A stretch of 64,000 nt of DNA, taken from Vigna angularis. Its lineage: Eukaryota > Streptophyta > Magnoliopsida > Fabales > Fabaceae. Below the pieces are notes generated by a model. That model searched no databases. It was not told the DNA's origin and saw only the letters and a list, made by a program, of their open reading frames with translations. The stretch lies in NCBI RefSeq assembly GCF_016808095.1, contig NC_068975.1, positions 18,669,501 to 18,733,500 of the forward strand. The letters run 5' to 3'. Positions 1 to 12,523 of the stretch are shown here, in pieces (within the stretch, counting starts at the first letter, position 1; each line of letters begins with the position of its first letter). The position numbers and the translations under genes were made by a program.

Positions 1-1149
1 GAGGAATCTTCACTTAAACAATTGAGATCTTTGATTTAAGGTATGTAGTTAGAAAAGTCAATCACTTACGATTACTCTATTATTACATATCTCTTTTGTG
101 AAGAACATTTCTAGTTGATGTGTTAATGAGTTGTTATGTCCTTATTTGTGGTATTGGTTTGATCTTGGAATAAAAGAATGCATATTGGGAATATGCTAAT
201 GTGATTATACATATATATATATATATATATATATATTATACATTGATGTATGAAGTTTATTTGAATAGATTAAATATGGTTTAAATATGAAATACAAAGA
301 ATACAGATGAGAATGAGGGTTTTATGGATATGTGATATGAATGAGGAGAAAATGATAAGGTGTATGATAAGAAATTATATCAGAGGATTTGTATATTCTA
401 ATTGTGTATATTGTAGTATTGTGGTATTTCAAGGAGGAATGCCATAATAGTTATGGTAGTGTTATGCATTGAGTAAGGGAATCCATATTTGAAGTCATCC
501 TAACTCTACTAGACCCACAAACTCATATAGAGAACACGGTCTAGGTAGTGAAGAGTGAAGGAGATTCTTATTGACGATTCTAGGATTGAGGACCCTTTTC
601 TATTAAGTTATAAGTGAACTTACCCTATTACGAGGGAAGAGAAACCATATACAATTATTGGATTGTAACATTTTAGGATTTCATTTTACATGATAAGTGC
701 ATGACTTCATGATATCCAGTTCAATGTATAAATTTGGATATCGAGTCTAGAATACGTATATTTGGAGTCTAGAATTGTAGTATGTGATTACTTGAGAATA
801 GTTAATATATATGTAATATGTGAATTGATTTTTCTGTTTGAAGTATTATGATCTTATAACTTAGAGTAAGGGGTTGGGACTGAATTGGGGAGTTTAAGGT
901 TTTGTGTTTAAGTCATTTAGGACTTGTTTAGGCCTTTAGTTTGCTGAAATTGGTGTATGAAATGATAAAAGTGAGTTTAGGTAGTCTAGAAAGGTCAATT
1001 TGGGTTTGAAATGATCAATTCAAGTTAAAGGCCTATTTTTAGATGGTTCTCAGTGCGTAAGAGTGTTTAGGAATCATTTAAACTTATGTAGAGGGTCACT
1101 AAATTCAAAATATGAGAGTTTTAGAACTTCATGCAGCATTGGGCACCCC

Positions 1150-1202
<53 letters not shown>

Positions 1203-2150
1203 TCCCACCCCCATGCATCCCCTCGGAGCCTTTTTTCTAAGAAGATCACGCAGACGCCCCTGAGCGCCCCTTAGCTAGTTTTGGATTTTTTAGGTTTTGG
1301 AAATCTCAAATTTTGGGTTATGGATATCAGTTTTGGATGTTCTTTAGGTCGTTCTGGGTTTTTAGACCCTTCCGGAGCTATTAGTGAGGTCTCTAAGTTG
1401 TTTTCCTTACCTAGTGTTGGTATCAAGATGCTATGAAGAAAATTGTGTTATTGTGTGATTTTTTGATGACTTGTAGGTGTGTTTCTAGTTCTTTAATGTA
1501 TGATCAGTAGTCTCATGTATTTGTATACTATGTGAATGTGAAGTGATCTTAATGGTTTCAAAGGTATGGAAATGAGTTTCAAGGAGGAACTTCTTGGTGT
1601 TGGTTTCAAGTATCATTAGTATGAAGGCATGAAACTCAGTCTTAGGGATTATCTTGATACTCTAATGGTCTTTCATTCTCAAGTAGAGAAGATTGACACA
1701 TGTGGTGAGAGTAGCATGAGGTCTTAGTCTAGGCGCTTTCAGTATGGCCTACGACGCGGTACAAACTAACTTTGTGAGTGTGGTAGGGTGAAACCCATTG
1801 GAAATGACTTTACAAAGTAGTAAAGGCTACCACAAGTGTACAACTTGTCATAGCTTGAGATTCATTCTAAGTCCGGACAATCTAGTCTAGGTCATTGTAT
1901 GTTAAGATGTTTGGTTTGATCTATATTCCGTTTGATTCATGTATTAAACATTTTTAAGTTTATGATTAATTGTTTTGTATCTAGCTTACTCTTTTACTTG
2001 TGATTATGTTTTATGTTTCTTTGCTTCTTTGCTGATTATGATCATTCGGTGGATGTGAACAGAGGGTAATGAGATCTCTTTGAAAGAGACATTAGATGAA
2101 GATGTTGTGGATGTTTAGTTTCTATAATTATATATCATGTATCTAGTTTT
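1..2150 (+). mobile_element. Degraded gypsy-type LTR region
   Basis: No coding region is supported here. About 1630-2110 resembles the better preserved LTR at 13270-13740. Both carry 'GGTGAGAGTAG' followed by an AGGTC(C/T)TAGTCTA stretch, then 'CCACAAGTG', then a 'TCCGGA(C/T)AAT..AGTCTAG' block, in the same order and spacing. This suggests a diverged LTR of a related Ty3/gypsy family in plus orientation. The left boundary is not visible and may lie outside the window. A short (TA)n tract lies at 211-235. LTR identity is an inference from internal similarity; no gag or pol is attached. Confidence 0.4.
1151..1199. repeat. Poly-C homopolymer (49 bases)
   Basis: An uninterrupted run of 49 C follows GGGCACCCCT and is followed by TCCTCCCACCCCC. 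It sits in the degraded LTR region. A poly-proline reading frame across it is an artefact. Such a tract can form i-motif or G-quadruplex structures and is prone to sequencing and assembly length error. Confidence 0.95.
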
Positions 2151-4395
2151 AGTCACCAAATTTGTACTATAGTTATTTAGATATTTTTGTTTATTAAATT
2201 TGTGATAGATCTTATATATTTAAATGCTATATTTTAATATGTTATGTATAATACCTGTTCCAAAAATTACATAAATTCTATTCATATTTCCAAATCCCTT
2301 TCTACTTGAATATTTAATTCCATATCATATAACTTCGGGAAATAAAATTTCTTATTATAATTTCTTAATCCAAAATCAATCCAACTTATCAATATACAAA
2401 CTTAAAAATTTCAATATTAATAACATTTAACTGTCATTCCTATATTATAATGAAATTCATTTATAAATAAAATGCTTTCTCATATCTTTTATAATTATTT
2501 GTGATTGAAACAATAAACAAATACAGTTAAAAACCATCAAGCATTCATGAATATTATTAGTAAAAGAACTAAAAATACAATCAGAGGACGGGCCAACATT
2601 TTTTTTTAAAAGAAACAAATTCTAAAAACACTCATAAATAAAATAAAATAAAATAAAAATATAAAGCTTTTAGAAAACATGAAATTAAATTCCGATTAAA
2701 AAAAATATAGGCTACCTTTTAGTTGGTAGAGGGTCTATGTGGGTAAAATGAAAAGAAATATAAGAAATAGAAAGAGAAATATGAGGGAGGTGTTAGAATG
2801 ATAGAGAAGTTGAAAATAAAAGAAAAAGCAAGAAAAGAAAACTAAATCGAGCTTTCTCAGAACAGAATTTGTGACTAAATTAAAAGTGTTTATGAAAGAG
2901 TCACAATCAAAGGCATCTCAATCTGCAATTTGCTGGTGCCACAAATACAAGTAGTGAGTGAAGTTAATTTATATTTATTTGATTAATTTTGGTATGTATA
3001 TGTTATCTCCACGTGTCATATTGATATGGTCCCATCCCCATAAACATCATATAATTATTATATACTTGTACTACAATTCGAATAAAACCCAGAATTAGTT
3101 CTAATCAACATTGTGGACCACACTTAAGAACGAATAAATAAAGCCAAAATTTAAATAAAAAAAGTTATTTCAACTTTTTCATCTTTTCAACTTTCTTGTA
3201 ACAAAGTTCTGTTTTCAAACATAAACAAGTCAACCTTTGAAGTTACAAATAATTTCTTTTTCTGGGTGATTTCCCATCTCCGATTTCAAATTTGTTACAT
3301 TTTCAGACTATCACAAGAGAGGGAAAAATAATTCCCTACGAGATCTCATTCGCAGACATATTTTCGTTGCTTTTATATTAATTCATAGTTCTAATATGAT
3401 TCTTTTTTTCTCATTTTAAAATTCTCTTTTATCTATATTATTATACAAAAGATTCTGTCGTTTGGCGTATTGTTTTTTAATTTTATCTTTTAAATAATTA
3501 TTTTTTAATTAAAATAATTACTTTATTCATTTTATTTTTAAGCCGTTTTTTTTTTTAAAAATTTAACAATTTTTTATTTCACTATTTTTAATTTAACTCT
3601 ATTTTAAATTAAAGTAATTATTTATAATAAAAAATACTTACAAAATAAATAAAAATTATCTATAATAAATTATAAATTATTTATATTACTTTTAGTTTCA
3701 CAAATAATAATTTAATATTTTTTTTATGATAAAAAAAATTAACACATGTTTCCAGTGGTTTGTATAAGAGTTTTCTCATTTAATCCAGATCTTATATTTG
3801 ATTATTACTTTATTTATAAAGAAAAAGCTATCAAGATTGAAAAAAAGGAGTAAACTAATCAGATACATTTACAGCATAAAAAATATATTAAAACCATACC
3901 CTGCTTTTTTTGGTAATAATAATAATAATAATAATAATATACTTTATTTTTTGTTTCAACCAATCCCAACGAAACAAACTATTATCACATAAATTCCCTC
4001 TTTATTCTTCTTTTGAGAAAATTATGAACCCTAAAACATTTCTAAAAAACAAGTTCTGATAACCACTTTTCCAGAAACCAATAAAGCTTGACTTGGGCTT
4101 TTGAGAAGAGAAATATTTGTGTGTATTTAATCAAGAACAAGAAACCAAACCTAGACTAATATCATTTTCCGTAGACTTCAACTCCACAAAAAGTAACATT
4201 TTTATGTGTAAGTTGTGATTATGATGTCCAAAATTGAATTGAAGATTAAAGCTTTAAAAGAAAAATCCTAATCCATTTACGAGGATAAGATAAAAGTATG
4301 GCCACACGCAAGTTTCAATTGAAGATCCAAATATTAATTCTTATTAGGATGGAATCCCATGAAAGGAACAAGCAGAATGCTAAATAGCCATAAAA
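2151..4395. other. AT-rich intergenic DNA, no gene seen
   Basis: Very AT-rich, with many stop codons in all frames. It contains an (AAT)n microsatellite at about 3915-3940. I see no conserved protein, RNA gene or transposon end. Confidence 0.6.
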
Positions 4396-5283
4396 GTTGA
4401 TACTGATAAGCATAAGCTACACAAAAATAAACAATTATATAAGCAAAAAAAGTTTCTATATTGGGTTATGCATACCCACTAGTTGCATGCAACCAATCAA
4501 CTCTATTCCAAGCAATTCAACTTCGGTTATGTTATTTTCATCAAACAGTAGCCACAACAGCACATCATCATCATACACAGGAATTGGCCAGTCTTGAAAA
4601 TCAAGAGCACTTCAATAATAGACCAAATGCAAAGTTGTATAACAAAAGTGTAACAAAGACTAATGAAACTGTTCAGAAACTTGATTATTTGATGGGGATC
4701 CTACATAGGCATCCCACTCATGTTTCACACTTGATAAATCAAACCTCACTTACAATTTGATCAGAGTTACATATACCATAAAAAAAAAAAAGATGGTGAC
4801 AAGAACCATTGAACCAACATCTTTGCATGCCAGGCATTACAGTGGCAAAAGAAAGAAGAAATTCAAAAATTAATACTCTATCATTAAACCGACTAACCAC
4901 AACGTGCCTCTCTGGAGATGTACTATTACACTATCATGGAACAAATCTTTCCTGAGTATATCCCGCAAATCTCATTTTACACCTCAATCCAATTCCAAGA
5001 AAGGAACCTAAGTCTTGAAAGATGAAAAAGAGGACCAAAACAAGGATGGAAAAGAAAAAAAAAATAAAAAACAAGCCTTACACAAAATCACTTGTAAACT
5101 GCTTTGTCTTTGAATATGTATACTTCAAATGAAAGAAGAAAGAACACCGTTAGCTATATATGACGTTTCCTTATGAGCTGTATCTCTTAGGTGACGGAGA
5201 TGTATTAATTCACAATACCTCATTAACTTTAACCAGTTTTCCTTCATCTACTGCTACCATGACAAATCCAACTATCATATCTC
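4396..5283 (-). other. Probable 3' UTR and downstream region of the hnRNP gene
   Basis: This lies immediately downstream (minus sense) of the hnRNP stop codon at 5284-5286. Short plus-strand reading frames here show no family resemblance. I could not identify a clear AATAAA signal, so the poly(A) site is not defined. Confidence 0.35.
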
Positions 5284-8127
5284 CTAGGCAGCGATTCCTG
5301 AAAATACATCATGTATATATGTGTAAGAATCTGCTGCTAAATAGTCAATCCTCTAAAAATAATAATTGAAAAACTTGTTCTTTATAATAATCAATGTGTG
5401 CTGATTCTAGATAATAATGAATATAAATGAGTAGAAAGATTTGAGGTTTTAGTCTTTTCTCATTATAAATTGAACTACTTCAACAGACTAAGTAACACAG
5501 AAATGCAACCCTTTATTTCATGACAATATAGCCATCAACATTCAACTTACTGTGGTCTGTCCACATATAAGCATCTTTAAGATAATGGTCTAGTTTGCAA
5601 AAACATCTCAACAAATACTCGTAGAAAAAGAAAATAAGAAAGTAAAATGAAATTCGTTTTGAAAGTTAAAATTAGTTTACGTATGTATTTTGACTTTTAT
5701 AGAAGCTTTGAGTGTGGTCCTTATTCACATTTAAGCATCTTTGAAGTTAATATCCGGTTAGGACAAACATCTTATTAATTACCAAGAGGAAAAGAAAATA
5801 AGAAGGTAAAATAAAACTTTGGATATAATGATCTACTTTGGATAAATTTTATTATGTACTTAGAGGACAATAACAAAGTTTATGGGCCCTCTAACTAAAT
5901 TCCCCCAAAGTTAGGATGCATAAGTTGATTTTTTAACTTATGAAAGAAGTTTGATTCATTTATTGTTCTATGTTCTTCTTAATACAAGTGCTTATTGAAA
6001 ATTTATCCCAATTGACCCAATATAACTTACAAATAGAATCAAATTTAAATGAAAATGATAACGAAACCTACACATAAGTACAGGAAGTTGCAAGGAATAA
6101 TTCTACTTGGATTGCAGTAAACACTTGTGAGAACGCTCATGAATCTGAAGATATAAAATTAGAAGACATGCATAGCAAAAGTCAGAAACCAAGAAGTATT
6201 CAGCATAACTAAAAGAAGACATTAACAAAGCGACCGTGATATCTTTATCACAATTAAAAATCCATTTGTCTTGAGCTTAAAGATGGGCGTAAATGAAAAT
6301 TTCCTTTCCAAAACTCCTTGAGAAAAAATTCATCTTCTGAAGTATAGAAACAACATCATTGGAAATCAAAAGCTAAAGAAATATAAACAATAATTTGATT
6401 TTCTTTTGGAGACAAGACTGTAGCTTAAAGTCTTACCTCTATTCGGTTGTCTACTGGTAACATTGTAGTTTCCAATATAACCCTCAGAATTCTTTACTGG
6501 GTCATCTGAAGCTATACCACCAAGAACATAACTAAATGAACCAGAACCATCAATCTCAGACACAGCAGAACGCCAAGCAGAGTCATTGTAAACCGAACCA
6601 CTGCCAGTACGGTACAAGTCCCCGTATGATCCTTCATAACCACCAGTTGACACATTAAATGTAGAGGCTGGAGTCACACCTGAACTGCTGTTTCTTCCGT
6701 ACCCTGCTCCACCTAAACCAAAGCTGCTATCTCCACCTTCATAAACATTATTCCCAGTACCATAACCAGAAGCAGCACCTCCACCCTGGGCTGGAATGGA
6801 TGGACCCCAGCCTGTGCCACTATTTCCAATGGAAACACCAAAAGCTCCACTTCCAGATCCTAGGAAAGGGCTGGGGCTGACAGGATTATTGGCATTATTG
6901 AGGCCCCCATTTCCCCATAAATTACGAGATGGTGAGTTCATAACAGTATCGCTTCTCCCATTAACCCCACTATAGCCTATAGGAGTGGTGTATCTGCCAG
7001 AGTTGCCACTGTAGAAAGGATTCAATAGTCGACCATATCCTAGATTGCTCCCATAATTGGAAGTCCCTCCAAAGGTTGGGCTCAATCCTGAATCCAAATT
7101 CACTCCCATTCCATAACCAGTGTTGCCAAAGGGAGTAAATCCACTTCTACCACCAGTAAGAGGACTGAACCTACCATCCATCCTCACTCCATATCCTCCT
7201 ATTGGACTCATACTATAACCCTGAGCATAACTGTTTAGGTAGTTACTGGCCCTATTCAAACCATAGTTAAATCCTATCAATGGGCTTCGGCTGGGACCGG
7301 GGGAAAGCTCTTTGGGAACTGCCCTCTTGACTTCAACCATCTTACCATTGAGTTCATGAAAAGTTTTATAAAGAACTCTATCCACAGCTTCTTCAGAATC
7401 ATAGGTAATGAAGCCAAAACCTCTTGGCCTCTGGGTATTATGATCATACATAACTACAACATCTGTAATTGTACCAAACTGATCAAAATACTTCTTAAAA
7501 TCACTTTCGGTGATTGTTGATGGTAAACCTCCAACAAAGATTTTTTTGGTGCGTCCAGGACCAGGAGATGCGTGGGCACTGCCAGACTGCCTACTTATAT
7601 TGAGCTGATCATCCCTAGGAACAGCTTTCTTTGCTTCAACCTGGAATTCAAGAGAACATTATATAGATCAAAATCAGCATGCCATTTTCACTTTATTGAT
7701 TTATAAACTTAAAAGGGTCAGGTTTGATCCAATGTGCAGACAAAAGAGAACACAGATGAGTGAAAAGATGATTTTTTAGTCATCAATGAAGTCGAAAATT
7801 AAAGCATAGGAGGCAATGATCTCCTTTATGGACACAAATTTAGCAGCACAGCTAAACACAAAATATTGACACAATGCCAAGTACATCTACAAAGAAACAA
7901 CTCACTGTTCGCCCATCAATTATGTGCTTATCCATGATTACTCTTTCTGCAACAGAAGGATCAGCAAAGACAACAAAACCAAAGCCACGAGCACGACCTG
8001 TTACGCGATCCCTCATGATCACAGCCTCTATCACCTCCCCATATTTCCCAAAATATTCCTTAAGCCGTTCCTCATCAGTGTCCCAAGATATTCCCCCAAT
8101 GAAGAGCTTGCCAAGATCCGATTCCAT
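5284..8127 (-). CDS. Two-RRM heterogeneous nuclear ribonucleoprotein (DAZAP1/Musashi-like hnRNP)
   Basis: Predicted RNA-binding protein of 479 residues from three coding exons: 8127-7906, 7640-6437 and 5297-5284. Introns are 7641-7905 (265 bp) and 5298-6436 (1139 bp), all GT-AG. RRM1 spans about residues 7-80, with RNP2 LFIGGI (8-13) and RNP1 RGFGFVVF (47-54). RRM2 spans about 107-185, with RNP2 IFVGGL (108-113) and RNP1 RGFGFITY (147-154). Residues about 190-470 are a low-complexity Gly/Ser/Asn/Tyr-rich tail of the kind that drives hnRNP assembly. The last residues read RQPNRGIAA, a tail I recall from the Arabidopsis At4g26650/At5g55550 group; it is completed only by the 14-nt final exon. 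The start is the ATG exactly after the upstream acceptor CAG; an in-frame ATG five codons further up lies within the intron. Expected role is nuclear/cytoplasmic mRNA binding and processing. Frame is open throughout, so the gene looks intact. Family assignment is strong; the specific RNA targets are unknown. Confidence 0.93.
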
Positions 8128-8426
8128 CTGTTTCAACACCAACCATGACTAGTTAACAACCAATCACTGGTTCCAAATTTCCAATATTGCGATTGAACAA
8201 AATTCAAAACAAACACACATTATGAGTCAAAATTCTCATCTGAAAAGCCACAACAAAGAAGAAAAAACCCACAATTCAATAATCCATATCCAAATCACTC
8301 AATGATAGCCTAAATTAAAGCCAAGGAACCAATCTAAACGCACAATTTTCCATATTAACAGATAAATCCAACCTTTCCACCAAAGCAAAAACCGATCAGA
8401 AATGCAGATGAGAAGAATAGACTCAC
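8128..8426 (-). other. 5' UTR intron of the hnRNP gene
   Basis: On minus, a strong donor (AAG|GTGAGT, exon end at 8427) and an acceptor (AACAG|ATGG, exon start at 8127) bracket a 299-bp AT-rich intron. It ends exactly at the start codon. A second good donor (ATG|GTAAGT, 8662-8657) lies further upstream, so the leader may be alternatively spliced. Inferred from splice signals only. Confidence 0.65.
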
Positions 8427-8890
8427 CTTATCTCAAAATTCAGACAGAACCCAGTTGTTGCTTCGATCAGAGACGAAGTGGGTTTTGTCAAATTCGATCT
8501 AGGAGCATCGGATCTTCCGAGCATCAATCAAAACCCGAACTAGAAAATCTAATCTCACCCCCCCATCAAGGAAAAAGAACAAGTAACTGGATCAGCGAAG
8601 GAAATTCAAAAACTTTACAGAGATCGGTGAAGGTTGGAGCGACCCAGATGAGAAAAACTTACCATGCGTTGATGACGGTGGAAGAATGATAGGCATGTGA
8701 AAAATGCTTCAATGGGAGGAAGGGAATGGGAGAAAACTGGGAATGGAAACAGAGGATGTGCTCATCATCATCCTCTATCTATTCTCTCTCTCTTGCTTTT
8801 TTTTATTTTTTTTCTTTTTCTTTTTTTAAATCTCTTGTTCTTGGTTATTCCACTTCCTTAATCTAGATGAAAGGAAAAGGAATTTGTAGC
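8427..8890 (-). other. 5' leader and core-promoter region of the hnRNP gene
   Basis: The leader is more GC-balanced than its surroundings. On minus it contains a GA-rich stretch (complement of the CT run at about 8770-8800), common in plant 5' leaders. No long upstream ORF with family resemblance was seen. Confidence 0.45.
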
Positions 8891-8905
8891 TAAGATGTGA
8901 AGAGA

Positions 8906-8920
8906 CATTATATATAAATA
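8906..8920 (-). promoter_or_regulatory. Candidate TATA box for the hnRNP gene
   Basis: Minus-strand TATTTATATATAATG lies about 30 bp upstream of where a leader of about 450 bp would begin. The surrounding DNA is AT-rich, so chance matches are likely; position is the main support. Confidence 0.3.
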
Positions 8921-8929
8921 GAGAGAGAG

Positions 8930-11233
8930 ACTGCAAATCCTCTGGTGCAAGAAAATTTGGAGGAGCCAAGAGATGACAGCAGATGTTTTTTTATTTTATA
9001 TATTATTATTATTATTATTTGAAAAGTGTGAGGAATAATGATTAAACCCGTTTTTATAAATAAATAGAAGTTTTTTTTTTACTTCGGATTGAAGTTTTGT
9101 TAATTATAACTATTTTTATAATTAAGAGAAGAATAAATTATATATGCGGTTAAAGTTAATATATACATGCATTAAGAGTTTGAAGATTTTTTCATTTAAT
9201 TGTAAACAGTTACTTTTTTAATATTTTATGGGTAAATATCTCTTGAAATACCAAATTTGACTAAGATTGAATATTTTCCAAGGAAAAAATGTTAATAAAG
9301 TGCATTTAGAAGAAATTCAAATGCAACATTAAAATATAACTAGTGAGATTTTTTTCATAAAATTTATCAATAAAATTATGAATACTTCATTGATAATATA
9401 GTAGGGAAGAAAAATTTTTTTTGTGCATAATATTTATTGAAAACCATGAAAAAAATAATTAAATAAAAAGTTATAAAATATGTGAGCTTATCATGAAAGT
9501 AAACATGATTAATATTTGTTTATAGTTTTTCTCAATGTAATAATGTTTATTTTATAAAGTTGGAAATCATGAAAATAGATTTTGATCATGTTTAGATTTT
9601 TAAGTATCATTAAACTAGGTTTAGTGTGAGATGGACTATTCTTAAACATACACAAATGTTTCACACGTTTAAAATTACTTATTTGATATATACATTGATG
9701 TGGAAAGTATTCAACATATACATTCGCAAATATTAAGTTTACTTGTAATTCAGTATTGATTAAGAATTTGAAATAATATACATATATATATATTGTTATT
9801 TTTCTTAGAATATTTATTTTATTTAATCATATGAACTTAGTTTATATTTGCCTTTTATTTTATTTTACTAAGTGGCGAGTTCCAAATTTTTTTATGTAAT
9901 TTTCGAAAACTTCAATTAACTAAAAAAATATGCCTAAAAATATATATTCTAAAATGCGGTTTTACCATTTCGGGATGATTTTATTTTATTCGTTAAAATT
10001 TCTCATTATATAATTAAGGAACAATAACAGACACGAAAAACAATATCGTATCATCTATTTTGTGTAACTTTTATTATGTTATTTTATCTTGATAAGTTAA
10101 AATTAATATTTATACTAATTTTAGTTTTATAAAACATGAATTGCGTTTTAAAATTTGAAATTAAAAAAAAAACACATCACATGTCAACATGGATGTGGGT
10201 TCCACTTAGCACAAATGTATTTTCACCTTGTCAAACTTAATCTCTTCCATCAGACTATACAGTTATTATAAAAGTATATAAAATTACATTAACAGGACAT
10301 ATGTATTAACCTCTTAAATGAGAAATGAAAAACAAAATCATCTATTATATAAATCAAGTAAAGTTGCAATATTAATTAATTAGAAAACACCTTAGATGAA
10401 ACTTTTAATATCATTCTTATATGGAAAAAACTAACCAATCTCCTAAAGCTACTAACTTAGGTATAATTAATAATTATTGATTTCATTACATTTATATTAA
10501 AATCTAGAATAATTAATTTTATTCATTAAAATAATATATATTTATAATTAATTTCACTAATGTCTTTATAATTAATAATTTTATATATTAAAATATTGTT
10601 TGTTTTTAACATGAATGTTACAAAAAGTTTTCAAGAAGTCACAGAAATAAAAAGTTTCAAATTCATATTTTAATTTCTTTTTTTATAAATTTTTAGATGT
10701 TTGACACACTTTATTACTTGAGAGTTGATATAGTGGGTTGTTTAATTATTTTATTTTCGTTTGTTACTTTCTGTTAATTTAAGTTTTTTTTTTTTACATT
10801 TAATTATATTTTAATTTATAACAACATTAAAATGAAAAACGGTTAGAAAGAAAGAGAAACGGCAGAACAATTACATTTATTTTATTATTTAATTACTTTT
10901 TAACTTTGTTTTAATGTGTATCAAATAACACTTATGAAATTTTTATCTATTAAATAAAATAAAACTAGTTAATGATTATTTTGGTCAGAATTCATATAAC
11001 GTCATACTTAATTATAAACTTTTGCAAAATTCAATTTTTATTTAATTGTTCTTAACTAGTGACCTTAATTAGACCACTCCTTAGCAAGACTTTTCTTATA
11101 AAAGCAAAATCGCATTTTATTTGTGAACGATTGAATACTACACAAAAAAAGCTTTATATTATTAATTTTGATTTTGATTTTTTTTTTTTAATTTTGTTGT
11201 TACATGTAAGGTGGTGACATGTTATTCTGCCAC

Positions 11234-11307
<74 letters not shown>

Positions 11308-11626
11308 CAATTTAGATTCAATTATTTTCAAAATGTCACAATATTATCTCTTTTTAAATTAAGATAAAATTTATTATTTATGTAAATGTTTTATTAATAT
11401 TTTTATTAAAAATTATTTTTTAATTTATTATATTATTATATATTATTAACCCATATTTTGTTAATAATGACTTTAGTTTAATATAAATGTTATTTATATT
11501 AAATACTTGTTAGTATAACCTTTATATGAATAATAATTTTGGTCCGGATTATAAGATATGAGAAATTTATTATTTGTATAAATGGTATTAACTAATTTAT
11601 TACTATAAAAATGGATTAGTAATATT
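8930..11626. other. AT-rich intergenic DNA, no gene seen
   Basis: Long AT-rich stretch without conserved ORFs. It contains the (TA)n tract at 11245-11304. No transposon termini that I can pair were found. Confidence 0.6.
11245..11304. repeat. (TA)n microsatellite
   Basis: About 30 uninterrupted TA units following ACATACATACA, in AT-rich intergenic DNA. Confidence 0.95.
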
Positions 11627-12140
11627 GTAAGACCCATGAAAAATATTTACTTTAATAATAATAATTTTATTACTAGTAGTAATAAATTTCTTTGTGAATG
11701 GAAAATATATAAGTTTATAAAATGTGGAAAGATTATTAAGAAATTTTGGTAAACTTAATTTGTAAGACCCATGAAAAAAAAATATTTATAATAGTAAATT
11801 TTAGCATTTTATTAGTAATAATAATTTTAATGGATAGAAAAATGTAGATTTTTGGATATAAAATTATAGTAATTCTAGAGGGAGAGCTTCAAATTTTTGA
11901 TAACTTATTTAGGATTTTTTTTAAGAAAAATGAATAGTGAATAGTAAATAGTAAATAGTAAATAGTGAATAGTGAATAGTAAATAGTTAAAAAAAAATAT
12001 TAAAATAAATTGTGGAAGAAAACACTCCACGTAAAATTAATGATTCAGAAATAAGAATGGTGAATAAAAAAATAATTTTTGAATAGTAAAAATGAATAGC
12101 AAAAGTTAATAGTAAAAATGAATAGTAAATTTTTTTTGGC

Positions 12141-12149
12141 TATAAATAG
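12141..12149 (+). promoter_or_regulatory. LTR TATA box
   Basis: TATAAATAG in the sequence GGCTATAAATAGCC, followed by a GC-rich leader and an A-rich start region at about 12170. It is consistent with the U3/R boundary of a plant LTR. Confidence 0.6.
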
Positions 12150-12523
12150 CCAAGGGGGGAGGCTGAAGATTTACACCAAAATTCTAGTGAGATTGTGAGA
12201 GAAGAGAGTTGGAGGAAATTCTAGTTGAAGAGAGGAAATTCTGGAAATTTCCGGAGAACGGTTTGAGAAGAGGAAACTAAGTCTGGAATAGAGGTAAGGG
12301 GAGCTAACTTTGAGTATTTCCTTTTGTGTTATCTTGAGTTTTGAATATGCTATATTTTGCTTTTGTCTGATCTTAAATCTTGAATATGGAGTATTTTGTT
12401 TCTGTATGATCTTGAATTTAACTGAGTGTATGCTTTTGTGTTGATATCCAAGTGTGATAGTTGTAAAATGTGATGTTGATTATGTTATGCCATTTGTATG
12501 TTATTAGTTGTTTATTTTTGTAT

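Noticed and set aside
1063..1263. Poly-proline reading frame
   Set aside because: It arises from the C homopolymer; flanking codons show no family resemblance.
7874..8152. Plus-strand open frames across the hnRNP first exon
   Set aside because: Antisense shadows of the conserved RRM1 coding sequence.
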